A DNA stretch of 64,000 nt from Sialis fuliginosa (taxonomy: Eukaryota > Arthropoda > Insecta > Megaloptera > Sialidae). This document shows positions 47,119 through 57,579 of the stretch, piece after piece. The notes beneath the pieces are model-generated. The model was not told the origin of the DNA. It saw only the letters and a list, made by a program, of their open reading frames with translations, and did no database searches. The DNA lies in assembly GCA_961205875.1 (NCBI GenBank), contig OY540810.1, forward strand, positions 20,646,001 to 20,710,000, given 5' to 3'. The stretch's first letter is position 1. Each line of letters begins with the position of its first letter. Position numbers and translations under genes: made by a program.

Positions 47119-48315
47119 TCGTTTCGAGACCAAGACCAAAATTCCTACTTTAAATTCGGACGAGTAAAAACCAAAACGAGACTGACTTTAATTTGGATGA
47201 GACTAAAACGATTTGAGATCGTCTGAAATTTTGTCGACTCGAGATCGAGATGATATAAACTTTATTTAAATGTTTTGTCGAGAGTCTCGATTTTAAAAAA
47301 TAATCAATGAGTTAGAAAAAACATCTGCCAAGTAAATGCACAGTGCTTCCTCGTGCTAAATTCCGATAAAGTATTTAGATGATATTTTATATTAATTAAT
47401 AATTAATTTTATTAAAAAATATATATTCCACATTTTTCTTTTAATACGCGCATGATTATTTATTCATATATTTTTAATTTTTTGATAATTTCAAACTTAA
47501 TCTAAATTTTCCTGTTATGCAAACGTCAAAATGACACTTAATATGTCAAAGTAAATAGTTATTTTAAAAAAATGATGATTTTTATAAGCAAATTGAGATA
47601 AATCGTTGTAAGGGAATATTTTAAAACAAACATTGTGGTAACCTGTATTATAGGAAATTGAATGCTCCACAAAAAAGATTCTATAAAATTTTTATGTATC
47701 ATGTGTCTTACTTGAGATATCTTCAAAAAATCAAAATTTTTGGGTATCACCCCTCCATCTTACACACGGTTTTGATGGTTTTGAAATGGGACCGTCCTCA
47801 AGTCAGACCCGACCAATCAACCTACTTTCATTAATATCTGTTCAGTGGTTCATGAGTTATTAGTGTGTCAAGAATTCTGAGGACAGACACACACACACAC
47901 ACACAAACACGCAGACAGACAGACATTAAACAAAAAGTGTTTGTCTTGACCTGAAACAGAAAGATGAAGTTAAAATTTTGAATACTGAGAACATTTTATT
48001 CTCATTTTAAAACAATTACAAACCTTCTCGTATCTTTGATATTACGAGGAAGCAAAAATTAAAATAAAATACATATATAATATTCGTTATACACATATTT
48101 CAAAATGCATTTATTTATTACAGAAGATTTATTAAAAAAAAAAAATTATAAAAAAACTCTCACGAGACCGAGATTTTTCTTGGTTCAGTCTCGATCTCGT
48201 CTCAGTTTCGGTTTCGATCACGTGTACGAGAAAAGATCGGCTTAGTATTTTTTGAGACGAGACCGAGATGAGATATACCTGACTCGTGTCTCATCTCGTC
48301 TTGTGTACAGCCCTA
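47119..48315. mobile_element. GAGACGAGA-rich element, copy 3, split by R copy 2
   Basis: The left part 47119-47300 (TTTCGAGACCAAGACC, TCGAGATCGAGATGA) and the right part 48150-48315 (CTCACGAGACCGAGA, TCTCATCTCGTCTTGTGTAC, then AGCCCTA) are the same kind of sequence. They are separated by an R element and an AT-rich piece. The right terminus is GTGTACAGCCCTA. Confidence 0.5.
47320..48054 (+). mobile_element. dispersed element R, copy 2, uninterrupted
   Basis: It starts AACATCTGCCAAGTAAATGC; TGCTTCCTCGT (47344-47354) and ACGAGGAAGCA (48044-48054) are exact inverted repeats. It serves as the empty-site reference for both insertions in copy 1. It contains an (AC)n run near 47887-47905, CAGACAGACAGACA, and TTGACCTGAAACAGAAAG. 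A 63-codon minus frame is not coding-like. Confidence 0.75.
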
Positions 48316-48332
48316 TTTAAGACATGAAAATG

Positions 48333-48874
48333 AATATAACGCAAGGTATATAAAGACAAGGTAGTCTCAACAATTCCTTGACCAATCAGCGTTGGCGCGG
48401 GAATTGACGTCACCTGGGGGATATATTCAAATGTCATAAATTTTTAATAGAATATTAATTACAAAAAATTCCTTTATTTATTCTTGTTTTCGTATTTTTT
48501 GATATTTTAACAACACATACAATCAAATAAATACAAATTCGACATAGCAAAATCATAAAGTGCTGTCATAATCATATAACGTATTGCCAACTTAAGAATA
48601 GTAAAAATGATGCTTCCCGAATTGACCAAATTGTCTTTGACAGCTTTTTTATGATTTTACAATGTCGAATTTGTACTTATTTGATTGTATGTGTTGTAAA
48701 AATATCAAAAAATACGAAAACAAAAATAAATAAAAGAATTTTTTGTAATTAATATTCTATTAAAAATTTATGACATTTGAATATATCCCCCAGGTGACGT
48801 CAATTCCCGCGCCAACGCTGATTGGTCAAGGAATTGTTGAGACTACCTTGTCTTTATATACCTTGAATATAACG
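48333..48874. mobile_element. 524-bp palindromic element with perfect 9-bp target duplication
   Basis: AATATAACG is duplicated at 48333-48341 and 48866-48874. Between them the arms 48342-48568 and 48638-48865 are almost perfect inverted repeats around a 69-bp loop. Termini: CAAGGTATATAAAGACAAGG and its complement. A 9-bp duplication with very long inverted ends fits the Mutator (MULE) superfamily. Each arm carries a promoter-like cluster (TATATAAAG, CCAATCAG, TTGGCGCGGGAA, TGACGTCA). No transposase is present. Frames of 93 and 99 codons overlapping the right arm are shadows. Confidence 0.85.
48382..48412. promoter_or_regulatory. CCAAT / E2F-like / CRE cluster in MITE arm
   Basis: CCAATCAG (48382-48389), TTGGCGCGGGAA (48392-48403, an E2F-type site) and TGACGTCA (48405-48412, full CRE palindrome) lie within 31 bp. 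The mirrored set is in the right arm near 48795-48826. Binding is inferred from motifs only. Confidence 0.4.
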
Positions 48875-49419
48875 GATAAAAACCTTTCCACGTTACATAT
48901 AACGCCATTGCAGACACACACATATCCCAAACACACACACGTTGTAGATTCGGGTTGGGTTTGTCGAGAGGGACAGCCAGCGTTGTTAAAACACATGCAT
49001 ATTGGTGTCATGAGATATGTTTGTACATGCTGCAAATACGCGACCGTTTGATTTTCGATAACGAATTCTACTACTGCTAATACCCATGAAATTTTATAGG
49101 CCATTATGGCTCGGTTAACCAGCACCTAGAGTTATTATTGAACATGTACCCCTTGTGTTACTATAGTAATTGAAGTGGGTTCAAATTATGTTTAATCGTT
49201 GTGTGTATTTTTAAATGCTGATTAAACTCATTTTATTATATTTTTGTCGTGTTGTGGAATTGGCGGTTGTTTAAAATACTCAATGTAATTGCGGTACTTA
49301 AATAAATTTGTGCCTATGTTCACTATGTTGTGTTCGTTTTTATGAAGATTAATATTATTTTATAAATATCTAATACCATTTGTACTGTTGATCTGGAACA
49401 ATTGTTTACATTGAAAAAT
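48875..49419. other. intergenic DNA
   Basis: A more complex patch at 48880-49030 contains CACACACA runs and GGTTGGGTTTGTCGAGAGGGA. The two overlapping frames on opposite strands (48770-49051 and 48826-49125) give no recognisable protein. Confidence 0.4.
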
Positions 49420-49474
49420 CGAGATACACGAGTATTTTTATTTCAATAGAGTATTTTAACAAAGCTTTTTAAGC

Positions 49475-49590
49475 CAGCGTTTCTCAACCTTTTAGTATTT
49501 ACGTCCCAGTTTTCAATCACAATTCTCATCGCCCCATTTAGTTTTATCACGTCCTCCTAGGGGACGCGCCACACAGGTTGAGATTCGCTG
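49475..49590. mobile_element. hAT MITE, short copy (116 bp)
   Basis: The ends CAGCGTTTCTCAACC and GGTTGAGATTCGCTG are the common hAT type, flanked by TTTTAAGC / ATTTAAGC (7 of 8 identical). Compared with the copy at 49739 it lacks about 290 bp of interior. Confidence 0.8.
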
Positions 49591-49738
49591 ATTTAAGCAG
49601 TTATGGAGAGAAAATTAAAATAAAAATGGTTAATACCTTTCCTCTTATTAGTGAGTTAAAACGAAGTCATCCCTTAAATTTCACGAGATACACGAGTATT
49701 TTAATTTCAATAGAGTATTTTACCAAAGCTTTTTAAGC

Positions 49739-50148
49739 CAGCGTTTCTCAACCTTTTAGTATTTACGTCCCAGTTTTCAATCACAATTCTCATCGCCCCC
49801 ACACCCCTCATACAATAATTCTATTCAACCTTCTTTCGAAAAACTTTGCTCTACAAGACAGGTCCAAGGGAGTCACTACTTAATAATAATTAATCTTGTT
49901 TTTCATTTAATAATGATAAGTTAATTATGTACTAATACATTCTACAATCCTATTTATAAGTGTATTGTATATCAGTGTAAATGTAAACGTGTATTTTATT
50001 TTTTATTATGTCAGAATGTGTTTTATTGCCTTTCTTTCAGTAAATTAAATAATTTTTTTTTAAATATTTTTTCTCAATATGCTCGCGCGCCCCATTTAGT
50101 TTTATCACGTCCCCCTAGGGGACGCGCCACACAGGTTGAGATTCGCTG
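49739..50148. mobile_element. hAT MITE, long copy (410 bp)
   Basis: Same ends and same 8-bp flanks as the short copy. The extra interior (49797-50090) is AT-rich with no ORF. The subterminal text CCATTTAGTTTTATCACGTC and CCCCTAGGGGACGCGCCAC is shared. Confidence 0.85.
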
Positions 50149-50459
50149 ATTTAAGCAGTTATGGAGAGAAAATTAAAATAAAAATGGTTAATACCTTCCC
50201 TCTTATTAGTGAGTTAAAACGAAGTCATTGATGAGTCAGTGACTCAGGAATTATTTGTCTGTAGATATAGATTTGAATTGAATTAACCAATTTTTAAAAT
50301 AATTGTTTTTTATTTTTTTATTCAGATTTGACATTAAAACAACTGAATCGATTTTGATGGAACTTTCACTGTTTGGAAACTTTAGACACTATAATTATTA
50401 TAAGACATTTTTTAATAAAAATTTATAAAAATGATAAAAAATCGACTATATGTATTTGT

Positions 50460-50575
50460 GCTGTTAGACCCCTTACAAACTGGCAATTCAGCAGTGCTGC
50501 TAAATCTCATGGCGTGCTATTGTATACAGCGCGATTATCGCGTACTATGTGATTCAGCAGCGCGGCTAAATTATA
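50460..50575. repeat. pair of ATTCAGCAGyGCkGCTAAAT motifs 66 bp apart
   Basis: ATTCAGCAGTGCTGCTAAAT (50486-50505) and ATTCAGCAGCGCGGCTAAAT (50552-50571) differ at two bases, and each core is nearly self-complementary. Between them is the perfect 13-bp palindrome CGCGATTATCGCG (50530-50542). Possibly the remains of a small element. Confidence 0.5.
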
Positions 50576-50639
50576 ATACTATAATAATTAGATACAATTA
50601 AATCAATATATTTACTCATTAAAAATTAAATCTTATTTT

Positions 50640-51130
50640 CGTTCCAGCCTAACTAAAACAGTCATAGATTATAATCAAGAGCATTCATTCATCGATAAAT
50701 AAAAGAAATCAATTAGTCTGAATGCAAGAGCACCAATTACTTCCCATTTCATTATTTTCACGTAGGTTCCAATTGGGTATACACCGAATTATACATACTT
50801 CACAGATCAACGTACAAAACTCACAAAAGAATACAATTTCAAGGAAACAGTGTAGTATGTTATTAACTGCAGCTCTGATTGGTTGTTTGACTGCACATAT
50901 CATTTTACATTCCGGATAAGGGTTGTAAAACAATGCATGGCTGATTTTTACACACACATGCACGCATGGGTTAGTATTTACGACCATGTTTTATCTCAGC
51001 GTTCGTTAAACAAGTCCACTTTTATAGAAGCTTCATTGACAGGGTATAAAAGATTCATGATGGCGCATATGAGCAAAAGGTTATTGTATTTATGTTTAAA
51101 TTATTGTTGTTGATGACCATTTGTTCATTA
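50640..51130. other. long non-repetitive block, regulatory candidate
   Basis: About 490 bp of mixed-composition sequence without repeats; frames of 65, 76 and 92 codons on both strands overlap and contradict each other. It contains CTGATTGGTTG (inverted CCAAT), a canonical TATA word GGGTATAAAAG (51042-51052) and ATGATGGCGCATATG just downstream. A core promoter is conceivable but unproven. Confidence 0.3.
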
Positions 51131-51442
51131 TCTCAACAAAACATTGTTCAATTTTTACATAACTCGATTTTCATAATAACAAACTATGAAAATTATTATA
51201 AAAAAGTTTGAATAATTTTATTATTTCGCTTCTGTCACCAAAAAATATTATTCAGAAATTATATCTTTCTGGAGTTTTGACGGCGCTTTTAAGATAATTA
51301 ATCAGTTGGTATATAATAATGATATCACCAAGTCTTTAAAACTACTGAGCTGTCGGAAATGACATAGGTCGCCGGATATACAAATTAAAGAAGCTAGTCT
51401 TTAAGTTTTTTTCTTTCAGTTCAAAAAAGGGGGTGAATTTTT

Positions 51443-51532
51443 ATGCGAAAAGATAAGTGGAAGATATTACAACAGGTATATCCGGAGGCGTTCGCAGAAC
51501 TACCGGGTGTGGGTAGCAGTTACATAGAGTAA
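51443..51532 (+). CDS. 29-residue ORF after an acceptor-like tract, unrecognised
   Basis: GTTTTTTTCTTTCAG (51405-51419) is a strong 3' splice-site-like tract. Twenty-four bases on, an ATG opens MRKDKWKILQQVYPEAFAEL and closes after PGVGSSYIE. The alternative frame starting directly at the acceptor is also open for about 35 codons. The ATG is preceded by AAAGGGGGTGAATTTTT, which by chance resembles a bacterial ribosome site. An inverted repeat (CGCCGGATATAC / GTATATCCGGAGGCG) brackets it. No family is recognised. Confidence 0.15.
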   Translation: MRKDKWKILQQVYPEAFAELPGVGSSYIE

Positions 51533-51895
51533 TTAAAAATTAGGTCAATATTTAATTTGTTTATTAAGTTGTTTCCGACCCTATTTTTCACTTCACAATA
51601 AAATATCTACCTAAATTATTGAAAGTGTTATTTTTTTTAATGATCTGAAATTCGATATAGGATTATAAAATTTCATTCTAAACAAACTTTCTTAGTGGAT
51701 TTTTTTCCAATTAAAAAATATAGGTAGTTTGTTCTTGGTTATTTTTACAACTTTGCTTATAAAACACCCTGTAGAAGACCAAATCAACTAATTTTTGGTA
51801 TACGTTAGTTTTATATCAAGCAGAACTCGAACACCAAATGTCATTCCGAAATTCGATTTTTTTTGTTCATTACATAATATCTTATTACATCTATC

Positions 51896-52249
51896 ATGGG
51901 ACACACTGTATATACCTTTAACGTTAAAGCAATGTTCGTACTTCATTTTTATATTAATCCTATATATTTTCTCGAAATATTTCAAACTGAAATTGATTTC
52001 CAAGTCAGTGGACTGGTAAATCGGTCTACAGACAAGCTGCCGGCCACGCAGATTGCCAGAGTAGCTCGGAGCTTGCGGCCGAGCGCTACTATTTTTCTAC
52101 AAGAGAATATAATCTGTGGTCGCTCTACCGAGAACGAATCTGAAATTAAAACCGCACTGAAAATGGAATTCATTTTGATGTTAATTCTACAACGGTCTCG
52201 ATTAAACTTTAAGCAAGTTTCTGCATTTTTTTTTACTTTTTCAGACTAA
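51896..52249 (+). CDS. 117-codon frame across a GC-rich block, uncertain
   Basis: The first 40 codons are AT-rich filler. The block 51990-52180 is sharply GC-richer (GACAAGCTGCCGGCCACGC, GCTTGCGGCCGAGCGC) and reads LPATQIARVARSLRPSATIF then LQENIICGRST. The order PAT, A at +6, then a GRS-like motif some 25 residues later faintly recalls a phosphotransfer HPr protein, but the catalytic GLHAR context is absent. The minus strand is also open (63 codons). It may be a conserved non-coding element with an accidental frame. Confidence 0.15.
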   Translation: MGHTVYTFNVKAMFVLHFYINPIYFLEIFQTEIDFQVSGLVNRSTDKLPATQIARVARSLRPSATIFLQENIICGRSTENESEIKTALKMEFILMLILQRSRLNFKQVSAFFFTFSD

Positions 52250-53216
52250 AACGCTACACGGGAAAAATAATTAAACAAAAGGTATCGCATACACGAACTT
52301 TCAACTACAAATTGCTGTTCAAATTGGTGTCTACTTTTTATTCCTACAATTTCATTAAGTGAAGATTTAAAATTGGTACATGCCTAAACGTAGAAAAGAT
52401 TTTTGAATATATGTAGGTGTAAAATAGTATATCGTATTGTTTTGAATTTTGCGTGTACTTATATAAGCGTCGACTTTTCATTTTACTAATGGGGGCGTGA
52501 TATTCATAACCAGTATTGAATTAAAAATTTTAAATATTATACATGTCATTGTAAGTAATACAATTTTGACACACTGATTACAAATCCGTTAACTAAACTC
52601 TTTTCACGTAATTTTCTATATAATAAACATACATACAGATTATATATGTACATAATAAAATTTCATGTATCGAATTTTAATTTTTGTCATATACATAAAT
52701 ATTAGCTGAAATACATTTTTAAGATTCGATCACTGTTCATATATGAGTTTGGCACTACTGCAGTAGATGATTTTAACTTCTAATATTTTTCATGTTTGAA
52801 ATAACTTGCACTTTTTTTTATTACATTTGTAATATAATAGTTCGATTAAAAAGTTAAACATTTACACATTTGTGTATAGAATATTTTTATATATTTCGCG
52901 ATTTATAATTATTATTACCTACATATAGTATAAATATAATCAATTTTGTAGGAAAATGTTTGTTAATCCGCCCCTGTACTAAAAATTTTTAATATAAAAA
53001 GAAATAAACCACAGAATATAAACGCAATACTAAATATGTAAATTACATACATACTATTATAAAACCCAACTGTTTTTATTTTGTTTCTAAACACAAAAAA
53101 CTGAAATAAAATATAATTTTTATACGAAAACTTAAATAACACGAAAAATTCGAGCATGCACATAAAGTTCCACTGCATACTTGAACAGGATGCGACTGAA
53201 GCTAATTAACGAAATG
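52250..53216. other. AT-rich intergenic DNA
   Basis: Nothing is recognised. The 71-codon minus frame (52963-53178) is AT-biased. Confidence 0.5.
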
Positions 53217-53530
53217 ACTTTTTTCCCACAAGCCTTATAAATATGACCGCACAATGAGGTAGGAGGGAATTATACATACATATATACGTATATATAAGAA
53301 AGCTCATCTAGCCTTAACAACTTTATTACAACAATATCCCGCGACAGCGAGATGCCCCTTCCTGCGGCGCACACAGGGCTTCCCGGGGGCACTACAAGGG
53401 TCCTTATCCTGAAGTTTCTTATCTCGGGAACAATGCCAGTTAATTAACAAACTTGCTACCAAGCTACTGTCTTCCGTTGTATCCCTACCTGGGCTACATG
53501 CGCGCTCCTCTTTCTATATGAATGTGTGTG
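53217..53530. promoter_or_regulatory. complex block, enhancer candidate
   Basis: A GC-richer, non-repetitive block containing ATGACCGCACAATG (a RUNX-type core), GCGACAGCGAGATGCCCC, two GATA words on the minus strand (CTTATCCTGAAG, TTCTTATCTCGGG) and GCCAGTTAATTAAC (homeodomain-like). It ends in a (TG)n run at 53522-53534. There is no consistent frame. The inference rests on motif density and composition only. Confidence 0.3.
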
Positions 53531-56164
53531 TGTATATTGTACATACAGGGGCAGCTTTAGCATGAGACTCTTGAGTATCAGATTAATTGAAAAAAAATGT
53601 CAAGTGCGAGTCGAGTCTCATGTACCGTACAGTTTTTCAATTAATTCGATAATGTTTTTAATAATTAATTCTTTAGTTCAGATGGTTTAAATAGTTATTT
53701 ATATAAATTATTTAATACACTGTACTATCCAAAAATGGCTACATCAACAAAAGGATTAAAAAACAAATTACTTATAAATCAATATAACAGGAATTACCAC
53801 TATGAACAAGTTTTATTTATTTTTAAAATCTTTATATTGTTGATAACTACAGCTATCGTTGGATGAAACTTGTATTTAACAAACAATTATTCTTTTTTAT
53901 AAATACATAAGTTAATTCATGTTAATTATTTGAACCTTTTTAAATTACGAGTCGCGGAAAAATTCGGATTAAAATGGTTGTTGGCTAATATCTAGTAGGT
54001 TATGAAAAATTTGTGGGATGTAAATAAACCATATAACTGTTCCCTATTAAAGATAACTTTTATCTCACTTAATCGAATCTCTATCTCTAATAGTTTCCGA
54101 GATAAATTTATAAAAACTAATTTTAAAATTTTCTGCATTCCCAAATTTTTTTTATGTACACCACTGCCAATATTTTCCTTAGTGTGTGTGCAAGGACGGT
54201 GACATGGCAAGATATGAGGGTTACTTTTAGCAAAATCTTATTACGGTACTCTGCAATCACTGCTGCTGGTCTGATAATTAACCCCTTTCATACAAGAATT
54301 TATGGGCTCCATAATATGTGTTTTATGATTGTAAACACTAGTAGCCCTTACGTGGACTAATCTGTTGACATCATTCTTGTACTACATTGCTAATTTATGC
54401 TCCAAAATGGCATTAATCTATACTGCACATTAATGTAACATAATTTCAAATTATAAATTTAATTTGTTTAATGGATTAATTTGACATTACTTTTCTCAAT
54501 AATAAAGTTTTTTTACTGGGATTATTTTAGTGTGTGGTTGTAGCTTGTTTCTGCAGTTCCAAAAATGAAAACTGCAGTTGTAAAAGCTAATTTGTGTAGT
54601 TGAAAAATTTCATGAAAAAAAATATATAAAAGTATAAGTGTAGAGCAATAAAAAATAAAGGTATTTGCAGTTGAAAATTTTTCTTAAAATAACCCCTTTT
54701 TTAACTAGTAATGGGCCAGGCGGAAAAATTAAGAGTAGAAGAAATACAGACTGAACCATTATTTATAATAAATTGGTTCTTTAAAGTGTCGCTTTCTATT
54801 GAAATAATCCGTCCCTTTTAATAAATTCAGATGGTATTTATTCGATAAAGTATGATTCTGACGTGAAATATAAATTGAATCTTTTTGTAAAGAATTTAAT
54901 TAGTTGTAATTTTGTAACTACATGATTTTGTTGTAAAATTGAAGAATGTCGAAAAATCGACAAGAACTGATTTTTGTCTTTTCATCTACTCTATTGAGGG
55001 GGGGGGATACAGACCTCGTAAACGTACTTATGTTACTTGAATGGTTTTTCTATCTTACTCTTTTTTTAATTACCCGATCGCATCGTTCGAATAATTATGA
55101 ACGATACTGTAAAATAATATGCATGCATATCCTATAACAAAATTAAAACGATATTTTAGAATAAATTTGCAGCAAAAAGTAAACATGAAACGAAGAAAAA
55201 AACTTGATCGTAGCTATTTAATTTTTAGCCATAAATAATATACGAGTATATCTTCTGGCAAGCACGCCAGCGTCAAATATTCTTAACAAGTTATGTTTCC
55301 TGTACATTGAATAAAGTGAGTAATTTTATAAAAAGTCGGATTTTAATTTATCTAAAAGATATGTACCTACTGATCACGAATCTACCTATTATGGTTTAAA
55401 ATAAACACGATGTTTAATTACACTTCATAATCGTCGGTGATATGATATCTAAATTAAAAAAGTATCCATTGGTGACGTGGAACTTAAACTTAAGTTAACC
55501 TGTCTTAAAAGTACTTTAAAAAAGATTTGGTTTCGGCCGAAACTGAAATGTGAATTTAAATTTTGTTTCAATTTCGGGTATGATTCAAAAATCGAGTTCG
55601 GTCTGTCACTAATTGCTACGTTTACCTGCACTGTTTAATTAAATATGAGCAAAATGACACAATAACATTTTTATTTAGTTTCATTCTAAGATAAGTTATA
55701 AAATATCTAATATAAATTCTACTAATAATAAAAAAAACAGCTACTATAAGAAACATTCGCAACCCCATACATAATAGATAAAAGTTTTCCCTAAAGAAAA
55801 CTCGTAGCAACTGTCCTGCCAAACCTCAAGTAACTCAGTTATAGAAGGATGAAGAAGCAAGACTAACTGCGATAAGGTGAGATGAGGTATGGCGATGCCT
55901 TAGAAGCTGATATTGTTCTTTATGTTTGTTATAATATTGTTGAGGCTTTAGGGAACTTTTAGACAGTGACTGCTACTTTGAACCCTCTGCAAACTGAGCT
56001 TTTGTCGAAAACTTTTGTAATACAATGTTTTATTGATTTATTTCATTAACACAATTAAACAAATATGAAAATGTAATTATAATTTATTTCTTCCTTCCGT
56101 AAATAGGTAGATATTTGAAAATAAAGGAGAGAAAACCTAAGCTTGTTTTGACTGAATTTATTCT
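53531..56164. other. AT-rich intergenic DNA with small stems
   Basis: No gene is supported; several 60-72-codon frames on both strands lie in 53992-55822 without domains. Items seen: a stem TAGCTTGTTTCTGCAG...CTGCAGTTGTAAAAGCTA (54541-54589), a G8-9 run near 55000 and the perfect palindrome GTTTCGGCCGAAAC (55530-55543). Confidence 0.45.
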
Positions 56165-56760
56165 AAACTAGCTGTGCCCGCGACTTCGCTCGCGTGTACT
56201 ACGGAATTATTGTTTAGGATTTTTGAATAAAGTACAAACACGATTATTTATTATTATTGTAATAATAACTTATCAACATCTAAATTACCTAACAAAAACG
56301 AATCAGAACAAAAAGTACAAATAATTTTTATTCTGTTTAAGTTTAAAAGTACATACAAATTTTTAATTTCAAACGTGGCATATTTTTGGTTTCTGGGAAT
56401 AGGTATGTAAGTAGGTGCATTTTTTCTTATATATGTATTACACTTAATTTTATTAACTAAACTAAAAGGACATAATATAATAGTTAAGCAAATAGTTCGG
56501 TAATACTTTTATAAATAAATTTATTTACATTTCAATGGTAATTTAGAAAAGTATAGTTTATTTTATCAAATCATTGCTTTTCAAGTGTCCTCTTTCCCGA
56601 ATGAAACTACATGAAAGCGTCATTTCTTTCATCGATGTCCCATATCTAAATGAAATCTGAAATGACTGTACTTACCAAACAAAAGACAAGTATCAACGAC
56701 CTACCAGAATATCTGTTTAACTCAGCTCCCTCGACAAGCTTAATCTTTTGCGAAATCTAC
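56165..56760 (+). repeat. TAGCTGTGCCCGCGACTTCG repeat start and degenerate body
   Basis: CTAGCTGTGCCCGCGACTTC, then GCTCGCGTG (56169-56197), is the widespread insect repeat start also seen at 37465. The body that follows is too decayed to delimit. A minus-strand donor-like TTTGGTAAGTACAG word lies near 56670-56683. Confidence 0.4.
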
Positions 56761-57024
56761 TACAATTTAAAACTAAAGAAATTTCTTCTAATAGTATGTA
56801 TTGCTACCTGAGTAGTTTTATTTATTTATTGGAAAAATAAACTTTAAATATTAATTTTTATAATTTAATACCAAACATTTTGGTAAATTATTTTTGAAAA
56901 TGTTAGTAATATTAAAAATATATAGGTTTGGCCGAATTTTCAGGCAAGTGCTATCAATGGCGACCACGGTTATGGCAATACCGGCTAGCTAAATGCAGCC
57001 GTAAAAATTCTTAATTTGTCTCAC

Positions 57025-57111
57025 CAATGTCTTCCTAGCACACGTGAAGTGTTTTTTTCTTCCTTCAGCAGTTCTTTTACAGTGTCAAATACGCGATTTC
57101 CAGTGTATTCG
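57025..57111 (-). pseudogene. exon-like segment, unrecognised protein
   Basis: On the minus strand an acceptor-like TCTTTTTTATGAAGCAG is followed by 87 bases open in one frame and then a donor, CATTG/GTGAGAC. The peptide (EYTGNRVFDTVKELLKEEKN then TSRVLGRH) is hydrophilic and helix-like, quite unlike random translation of this DNA. A second frame over the upstream half is also open (QRKLVGRFDTKIFKKLYIVA), which weakens the case. Joining to the next acceptor-like site near 56765 meets a stop after 14 codons. It could be a terminal part of a gene or a transposon coding remnant. Confidence 0.25.
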
Positions 57112-57579
57112 CTGCTTCATAAAAAAGAGCCACGATATATAATTTTTTAAATATTTTTGTATCGAATCTTCCAACCAATTTCCTCTGGATATCTTTAGAA
57201 GACGATAACTGCTATTTATGATAATAAAAGAGAGTTATCAGTAATTCTTTTAGTTTCATAGATATTATACTGAACGAGAATGGCCTTTCTTTCCCTACAA
57301 ATATTATGATGTTAAGATACTTTAGGACCATGCAAATATGTTAATGCAAATCTATGAATAAAGTTCAATACGAATACCATTGACTTGTACATAGCTGTCG
57401 AAACAAAAAACAATATCTTATATTAAGTTTCGTCTATATATTTATAATATTAATTAAATTAAACTTTAATAGATAATATAAATTTATTTTTCTTCCTGAA
57501 AATTTTCTTCTAAAAGTATATAATTTTCACATCTAATATTTCCAGCATATTTTCATATATTTGTCTTTCTCGGGCCGCT
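57112..57579. other. AT-rich DNA
   Basis: Nothing is recognised apart from the second open frame at the left edge described with 57025-57111. Confidence 0.4.

Larger units (their letters stand above)
49420..50228 (+). repeat. tandem duplication of a hAT MITE locus
   Basis: Unit A, 49420-49670, and unit B, 49684-50228, share about 55 bp of left flank (CGAGATACACGAGTATTT...), the same MITE insertion, and about 80 bp of right flank ending AAACGAAGTCAT. They differ mainly in the length of the MITE (116 versus 410 bp) and a few substitutions. Either a genuine tandem duplication or two alleles assembled in series. Confidence 0.85.

Noticed and set aside
48770-49125. 93- and 99-codon ORFs on opposite strands
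   Set aside because: They mirror each other across a MITE arm and a CA-rich tract; neither shows a domain.
51425-51445. Shine-Dalgarno-like AAAGGGGGTGAATTTTTATG as evidence of a bacterial gene
   Set aside because: The ORF is only 29 codons, and an equally good reading is a eukaryotic exon after a pyrimidine tract; one such match in 64 kb is expected by chance.
55622-55822. 66-codon hydrophobic minus-strand ORF as a membrane protein
   Set aside because: Hydrophobicity follows from AT-rich codons (Phe, Ile, Leu, Tyr); no neighbouring support.
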